Assembly (NCBI RefSeq): GCF_019578655.1
Contig: NC_063261.1
Span: forward strand, 8,130,446 to 8,194,445
Direction: 5' to 3'
Length of the DNA stretch: 64,000 bases
Origin: Ricinus communis
Taxonomy: Eukaryota; Streptophyta; Magnoliopsida; Malpighiales; Euphorbiaceae
The translations under genes were made by a program, and so were the position numbers. This document shows, in pieces, positions 57,089-64,000 of this stretch. A model generated the notes under the pieces. It saw nothing but the letters and a program-made list of their open reading frames with translations, ran no database searches and was not told the DNA's origin. How positions within the stretch are numbered: position 1 is the stretch's first letter; every line of letters begins with the position of its first letter.

Positions 57089-59498
57089 TGTCATGACCCG
57101 ATTTATGGGCCCGTAACCGGTGCTAGGGAACGGGTAGACGTAAGGCTACCGGAACCTGTAGCAAGTCTGACTAATCACTAACTCAATCAAAGTATAATTT
57201 TATCCATTACAATACTATTTCATAACTAACTTTCAACCACCCAAATAATGCATATTTAAATCAGTTTGTCAGCACAATTAGGCAATACCTCCTCAGTTGG
57301 TTTAATATGCCAAAATAAAATAGTAAGTTTTAGAATCACTACTGCAGATGATCTAGAGTTCTAATAATCAAACATACAAATAAAATTAGTTACATTAAAT
57401 CCAAAGATGAAGGAAGTCGGCTGCCAAAGGAGAATAACTGCAGGAAACCTAACAGACACCTGAAAAATAAAATTTGAGATAGTCAGTCTCGACAGTGAGT
57501 TAAAATCATAACCATCTCAATAAAATACTTATTTAATCAGAATAAAATATAATATCATATTAAAACGAGTGTCATGCTATGATTCAGAAAAATATAATTT
57601 AAACATTATGGGATGAGTATCTCAGCAGAATCCTAACCACAATACTAGCAGCCTTTTAGCTCTCTTACTCTAATAGGACTGGCATCTAGAGAGCGAAGCT
57701 CAACCGGGGTCCTTAAATCTAGCCTGGTCACTTGATTCCCAACAAAGCCGACGCCTAGAGAGCCATACTTGACTAAGGACCTTGACTTTGGCAATCAAAT
57801 CATCATAGCCTAGAGAGTTGAACTCGACCAGGGTAAGTCTCAAAAATATTCTTATACTACCTATTTCTGATTAATACCAATGCGCACGCGGTTCTGATGC
57901 AACCCATCAGGTAGCATGTTCTGCTGCCGCCTCATCCCGAGTCAATATGCAATTATAGTATTGATATTGTCAAAAATGGTATATAAATAGCAAGCAACTT
58001 AACTATTATTCAATAGCTTATTAAATAACATTAAACAACACATAATATGCAGTCGTAAAGATAATTATTTAAATAAATATTAAACAAATAATTAATTTCA
58101 TAAACGATTATTTAGATAAACAATAAATAACTAATCTAAAAGTTATAAATCAATCAATTGGATAAATAATAAATAAATAATTTAAATCTATAAATCATTT
58201 TATTAAATATAGAATAAGAATTAATAAAATTTTTCAGCAATATCCATCATGATAAATATATATATATATATATATAAATACGAAGATAATACTGTACGAA
58301 ATAATTATTAATCAAAACTGCTATATAAACATTTGGCATGGCGCATGTATAGAGGATATATGACTTTAACTCACAGTTTTACGGTGCTCCACAGTCTGCA
58401 CTTATGCCTCGGGTGGAGCTGGCTAGACGGGCAGATTAACTATTCACGAAAATAACTCAATTAATAAGATATTTTTAATTTTTCCTAAGCCTAGACTCCT
58501 AGATTAGACTGCTTAAGAAATTCCTACTCGAAAATTCTACCAAAAATTCGGTAGAACCTCTCCTAAAATATGGACGTTTTCCCCCTGCATAATAATGGGT
58601 CGAAGATCTGTTAGAAATACTTCAAATATTCCATAATTATCTAATGGGAGTCGGGCCACCAAAACTTAATTATTTTTCCCTGACTTCGCAACGCAATTCA
58701 AACCACAAAATTATTTATCTACCCGGTATAAACATTTAATTCTCAACAAGCCATAAGCAATTTGCTAGTATTTAAACTAATCAAACACAATCACATCTAT
58801 CACAAATCAGAACAATAATTAATCACACTAATTAATTTATCATATTTATGACTAAGTTATAATTAATTAAATCTAATTAAATTAAATTATTTATAATTGA
58901 GAATTAATAGTAATAATATTTTTTAAAATTATAAGATAATTTTTATGGTCCAAACAAAATTATATCGAGCCGAAAATTCAAAATTATGCGCATCCGAAAA
59001 AACTGGGGTCCGAAAGCTGATACCACCAATGATGTCGGATTTTGAACCCGAAAGCGCTTTTGTGAAGCTTAAGTTGGGGGGAATCCGAAAATGCAAATGC
59101 TTTTGCCGAAAACTCGTTGGAACGCACAGTCCGGAAAGTTTCAGCTCGAGCGATGCTATACATTGCTGCCGGAGGAGGAAAAACGGCGAGGGGAGCTTGG
59201 CTTAGGGGTTTTTGATGGCGGGAAGCTCAATTTCGGTGTCGGTTTTATGAGATGGCGGCAGGCAGCTATTTGTATGGCGGCAGCGAGAGCTTCCTTTCTT
59301 CAAGCTCGACATCGGCAGCAAGGGAGAAGAAGGAGGAGGCAACGCCGACGAGGGAGGGGAAGAAGAAGAAGAGATTTTTGGCAGCTGGAAGGTGGCAGCG
59401 GCGGCGGAAAAAGGAAGGGAGGTGAGGGAAGAGAGGAAAGTGACGGGGGGCGAAGGTGGGGAATGAGAAAGAGTGGAAGGAAGAAGAAAGAAATTTTG

Positions 59499-59532
<34 letters not shown>

Positions 59533-59589
59533 TTATTTATTATTTATTATTTTATTATTATTATTATTATTATTTTTACGAATATTACA
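57089..59589 (-). mobile_element. Tekay/Del-like solo LTR
   Basis: On the plus strand it reads TGTCATGACCCG...AATATTACA, 2,501 bp. CCCCA flanks it at 57,084-57,088 and 59,590-59,594. It is in the opposite orientation to the LTR at 53,228 (gggaacgggtagacgtaagg against its reverse complement near 55,500). Repeats 'ctagagagcgaagctcaaccggggtcctta' are at 57,685-57,840. A GC-rich, Arg-codon-rich stretch at 58,940-59,470 gives open frames that I regard as non-genic LTR sequence. It is nested in the Tat LTR. Confidence 0.88.
59497..59575. repeat. AT dinucleotide and TTA microsatellites
   Basis: About (TA)15 at 59,499-59,527 is followed by TTTA and (TTA)n to 59,573, inside the solo LTR. Confidence 0.9.
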
Positions 59590-61056
59590 CCCCATATTTG
59601 ACTTTACCTCCTCATCACCTGAGACTCGAGGATTTGCACAATGCAATGACAACCTGAAGGTTTTCAAATCCAGCATCTTCAACATCTTCTTTAATTTTTT
59701 CTTATGATTTCATGTTATTAGAAACATGCTAGGGTTGATCTATGATTCTTTTTAGTGTTTTATATGTTTTATATGTTTAGATATAAGGTTTCAGTAATCT
59801 TACATGTTTCTGTGATATGCATGTTTGTTGGGTTTTGAATAAGATAACATGTCTCTTTTCTTTTTGGGGGGTTGCAGATATGATGATCAATGAGTAGATT
59901 AACATGTTAAGATTATCTTGCTTTAATGATAATATGTATATTTTGGATGATTAGATCTAGTTTCATTAGATTCATATGATTAGTTTTAGAAAATTACCAT
60001 GAAAAGGTATCTTGTTTACTGTAGTTTTATTTTTTGGTTGTTTTATATTTTCTTGCTTTAAAATCATTTTATTTATGCTCTATCTCTATTCTGTTACTTA
60101 TACATGTGCTAATCATGTTTGATATGTTTTATGCATATAAATCAAATTTCAGGCGGTGGAGTGCCAAAGCCAAAGCGAATCGGCCTACTGTAGAAGTGTA
60201 GAGCCGATCGAACTGTGAGGTCACCCCTAACAGTTTTCTCTCAAAGTCGTCCTATTTCATGATTTTTGGCCCTAATTGTCGTTTTTGGCCTTTTTAAACC
60301 TATATTAGATGTTTTTATAGCTTTTTAGTTATAGGAAAGTTTGTACAATTTAGTTTTGCTTTTTTTTTTTATTATGTGAATGTATAGCAAATATTTGACG
60401 CTTGATTGCAAATTAAATTTGAACATTTAGACATATAGGCTAAAATTAGACTTGCATGCAAACTATAGTCCATTAGGTTAAATATTGATAATATATAGGC
60501 CTAAATTAAGATGCATATAGACTTATTAGCCTTTGCCACATGTAAAATCAATTTATGGACTCATTTGAAATAGAAAGACCTTAGGCCTTGACATGTAAAT
60601 TAATAGTCCACTTAAATTAAAAACTTGGTAATCTAAAGCATAATCTGTAATTACGCTAGACTAAGTGGGCTTCATGCATAATTGAATAGTAAAACTAGGC
60701 TAACAAAATAAGTGAGGATTGGGCCTAACTAAAATGGGCTAGACTTTGGTGGTCCTCACATGTTGTAGTGATTAATTATAGAGTTATAATTATTGTGTTT
60801 ATAGAAAATAGACTGTTAAACAATAAAATTAAAATAGGAATACAAAAATAAGAAAGTTGGCTTCGAGATCCATCTCTGAATGTGGCGAAGCTTGCTTATG
60901 GAATCTAGAAACATCACTTAATTAGTAAAAATGTCACAGAGAATTACTCGGGTGGCAACTCCCTTTCTCCGCGCTAGTCTCTATGACTAGTTATCGTGTT
61001 CCTGATTAGGTTGAAAAACCTTACAGTGTTGTAGTTGCTAGAGACACGTAGGTGTG

Positions 61057-61078
61057 TGGCGACTCCACTAGGGATAAA
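61057..61078 (+). promoter_or_regulatory. Tat primer binding site (tRNA-Arg type)
   Basis: TGGCGACTCCACTAGGGATA agrees with the site at 22,731-22,754 (minus strand). Only about 55 bp of internal sequence remain before another LTR starts at 61,135. Confidence 0.7.
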
Positions 61079-61134
61079 AGAAGCTAATTCCAATGTATCC
61101 TTATTTTTAATTTTATTATTTAATGAGTTGTTCT

Positions 61135-64000
61135 TGTCACGACCCCATCTATGGGCCAGTGATCAGCACTAGGGAATGGGTAGGCGTAAGGCCACTGAAT
61201 CCCGTAGTAAGCCTGACACTCACTGACTTGAATAAATCTCATCTCATTTAATACTATGATTCCATAATTTCGTAACCATTAAATTTACACAATTAATTCG
61301 GTCTGCCAGTAGAATTAGGCTAGACCCCAATCTACAAAGCATTACAACTGATACATCTACTATTTCAACTGTAGAGAATCTAAAATCTTACAAGTTAACA
61401 TACCAAATCAAATACACCACCCGATGATGAAAGAGTCGGGTTACTAGTTAAGGGTCGCGGGAAGACTAACAGTCACGGATCTGAAAAACAGTAAAATTGA
61501 GACTGTTAGTCTCGAGAGTGAGTTAAAATCATATATCTAAAAACATTTACATATACTTCGATCATACATTTATTTAATTTAAAATAAGCATTAAGTCATG
61601 TAAAAACATACGTGTCATGCTATGCTTAAATTAAATAAAATAATTTTCACACGCTGTGGGACGGAGTACTCCAGTAGAACCCTAATCCCAACACAAACAT
61701 CTCGATCAATCTGCATACTGACATCTTGACTAATCTCAACTCTAACATCCCGACCAATCTTATTCCAATAGGACTGGCGCCCAGAGAGCAAAGCTCGACC
61801 AGGGTCCTTAACTCCAGTCCGGTCACTTAATTTTCACTATCAGCCTTAGCCTTTCGGCTCTCTTATTTTAATAAGACTGGCGCCCAGAGAGCGAAGCTTG
61901 ACCAGGGACCTTACCTCCAGTCTGGTCACTTAGGTTTCCAAATAAGCCAGTGCCCATAGAGCAATGCTTGACCAGAGACCTTTACTCCGGCAACCACACT
62001 CTACTAAGCCCAGAGAGTGATGCTCGACCAGGGCAAGTCCTAATCTTTTCCTTTTAAATTTACCTATTTACCCTTTTCCATTACTCTCGGATTTATACCG
62101 GTGCTCCATCAAAATACCATGTTCTACTGCCGTCCCGTCCCGAGTCATCATGCAATGATAAAATCAATGATAAAGGAAGTACACACATGAATAGTAATTA
62201 AAAAGCATAATTCATATGAATAATAATTAAATTAATAATTAAACTTGCAATAAAATAATCATGATAGTAAATTAAGAATTTATGCATGACACGTGCATAA
62301 CCGATATATGACTTTAACGCACAGCTTTGGCGACCTCCTAGCTCTGCTCCGGTGCCTCGGGTAGACCCAGCCGAACAAACGGATTATTTAATCATGGAAA
62401 ATAATTTATCAAAACGCTGAAATAATTGACTATTAATCCTAGGTCTAGATTCCTAAGACTGACTATCTAAAATCTCGACTCGAGTAAATTCTACAGAAAA
62501 TTCGTCAAAACCTCGCCTATAATACATACATTTACCCCCTGTAAAACGGGTCCAGGACCTGCCAGAAAAACACTTTAGATATCCAACAATTTAGTACAAC
62601 GGGAGTCGGGTCCCCAAGACTTCATTAATTTCCCGACTCCGCCACACAACACAAAAATCACGACTACGGCAGGTAGTCCGACAAACTATTATTTTTGACT
62701 CACAAATATCATCTAATACTCAACACAAATCAATAAGCATAAATTAAATCAAAGAATTTTTAAATCAACGAGCGGAGAAAATTGCAGGGCGGCGATCGCT
62801 CTACTCTCGTCAAGTCCGATCGATGATCCGAATACACCATCGGACTCGAAGCAGCGCGTGGCGATCCACCTTAGATTTTCTGATCCAACCCCCGATCATC
62901 CGAAGAGATTTGCGGACGATCTCGGTCGTTGATTTGCAAACGAAGTTCGATCGCCACGAAACCGATGCCATTGCGAAGCTTGAGCTGAGGAGAGTCGGGA
63001 TATGTCCTCCGATCATCCATCCTCCACCGGAAAAGCCGGAATACACGACTGCCACCTACTTCGCCGGAACTTCCTCCTCCGGCCACCAAAGTCGACGCTG
63101 CCACCGCCAAAAGGAAGCTTTCTCCGAGGGAGCCGATCGCCACCGAGATCAGCCGACAAGGCCGTCGAAAACGGCTGGAACGGTGCCGACAGTGAGAATG
63201 CATTTTTTTTAGCTGCTAACGTCGCCGTCATTCTTTGGACTCATGGCGCCAACACCTCATGCCGCTGCGCCTCCTTCTCTCTCCCCCGACGACTTCTTCT
63301 CCCTCTTCCTTCTTCCTTCTTTCTTTTCTTCCATATCGACTTTTGGTCCCTTAAATTTTCTTTCTTACCTTTTGGTCCCTCAACTTTTTTAATTACAACA
63401 ATTTCGTCCAGCAAAATTTCCAATTAACCCCTAAACTTTTCTTTAGCCTTTCAATTAAGCTCTTGACTTATTAATTTGGGCCAAAATAGAATTATTGAAA
63501 ATACACAATTACATATGGCCGACATATTTATTTACAAAAATGGCAAACAAACAAATTTTCATTAAAACCCCATATTAATGAAATTATACTTTAATCATTT
63601 TTCCAAAATAAATTTCCAATTTAGTCCTAATACACAATTAAATTACATAACCAATTTGCTAAATATTTTCCAACTTAAAATTAAATACCACTAGCTAATT
63701 AAAATACCAATTTCCTCAAGAATTTTTTTTTATAAAAACATCCTTTACAAATTCTTCTAATATATAATTTTATTTATATATATATATATACACATTTGAG
63801 GAAAATTTGGAATGACCAAAAATATAATTTATTTTTCAAATAATTTACTTAATTAACTCCTTAAAAATCAAACTAATTGGTATAGAAAATAACTCATTTA
63901 TTTGTCTAACAATAAAATTTCCACTATTCATTCCAAATTAAACCAAATAAAAATAAAGTAAAATTAATTTAAATAAAAACTCATTTATTAATTATTATTA
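61135..64000 (-). mobile_element. Tekay/Del-like LTR, running off the window
   Basis: It starts TGTCACGACCCCATC (minus-strand LTR end) and repeats the 57,089 LTR: 'gggaatgggtaggcgtaaggccactg' and 'ctcgagagtgagttaaaatcata'. Four ~100-bp repeat units contain 'cagagagcNaagctcgaccaggg' (61,789-62,035). A GC-rich block lies at 62,770-63,330. No end (TTACA type) was seen before 64,000. Open frames here on both strands are probably chance products of the GC-rich block. Confidence 0.75.
61789..62035. repeat. ~100-bp LTR repeats with 'agagagcgaagctcgaccaggg'
   Basis: Units start at about 61,789, 61,887, 61,950 and 62,009, each with 'gcccagagag' and 'ctcgaccagg' or close variants. The other two LTRs of the family have the same units (57,685-57,840; reverse at 54,790-54,905). 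Confidence 0.75.

Larger units (their letters stand above)
56317..61055 (+). mobile_element. Tat 5' LTR split by a solo LTR
   Basis: It starts TGTGAGTAACCATTTTTC, aligning with the TGTCAGCACC start of the family. It ends just before a Tat PBS at 61,057. Without the nested 2,501-bp solo LTR and its 5-bp duplication the length is about 2.23 kb, equal to the LTR at 36,940. U3 has 4-5 palindromes (56,571-56,670) and a TATA box (ctataaatagaaaaatgg, 56,901-56,918). U5 has 'actcgggtggcaactccctttctccgcgctagtc'. The last ~25 bp before the PBS are deleted. Confidence 0.8.

Noticed and set aside
59091..59657. Open frame of 188 codons, Arg/Gly-rich
   Set aside because: It lies wholly inside the solo LTR 57,089-59,589 and runs into a TA microsatellite. 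The composition reflects a GC-rich purine block and no domain is visible.
62810..63427. Overlapping open frames on both strands
   Set aside because: Several frames on both strands are open at once in a GC-rich part of an LTR. They have no conserved motif and are most likely chance.

Overview
The window is eukaryotic plant nuclear DNA. It is AT-rich, with GT-AG introns, one ordinary host gene and dense layers of LTR retrotransposons. Gene and element families point to a eudicot. A Malpighiales/Euphorbiaceae source such as Ricinus is my guess from general resemblance and was not tested. I see no bacterial genes, CRISPR arrays, rRNA or tRNA genes.

Layout. (1) 1-2,230: a complete four-exon class II HD-Zip transcription factor gene, closest in layout to Arabidopsis HAT14. 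It is the only credible intact host gene. (2) 2,230-4,280: AT-rich intergenic DNA. (3) 4,290-24,570: overlapping remnants of at least two Ty3/gypsy elements of the Tat lineage lying on the minus strand (protease, RT, RNase H, integrase, PBS, LTRs). Between pol and the 3' LTR they carry two extra genes on the opposite strand: a plant-mobile-domain (PMD) gene and a DUF7745-like gene, both now broken. A Sirevirus-type Ty1/copia 3' end and a possible mitochondrial DNA insert (15.4-15.9 kb) interrupt them. (4) 24,590-28,250: a copia fragment and a CRM-type chromovirus on the minus strand. (5) 28,285-39,171: the 3' part of a third Tat element, now on the plus strand. Its antisense PMD gene is split by a CRM element (28,701-33,583, target duplication CTATA) and an Athila-like solo LTR (33,823-35,288, duplication GGTAC). 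Removing both rejoins the exons and intron. (6) 39,400-43,581: two more Tat LTRs, each interrupted by a long-inverted-repeat DNA element. (7) 44,160-53,227: a retrotransposon 5' end, three more inverted-repeat elements and long AT-rich stretches. (8) 53,228-64,000: Tekay/Del-like LTRs (one with a tRNA-Met-type PBS, one a perfect solo LTR with CCCCA duplication nested in a Tat LTR, one running off the window).

How it fits together. Nearly everything after 4 kb derives from transposons and is inactivated by stops, lost splice sites or deletion. The most notable system is the Tat family: a retrotransposon that carries an antisense PMD + DUF7745 gene pair with its own TATA promoter and introns. 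Its LTRs, PMD intron and 5' leader regions share clusters of a 16-bp palindrome of the type AGAGCCGATCGGCTCT. All boundaries not tied to a stated target duplication or splice site are approximate, because they were read by eye.
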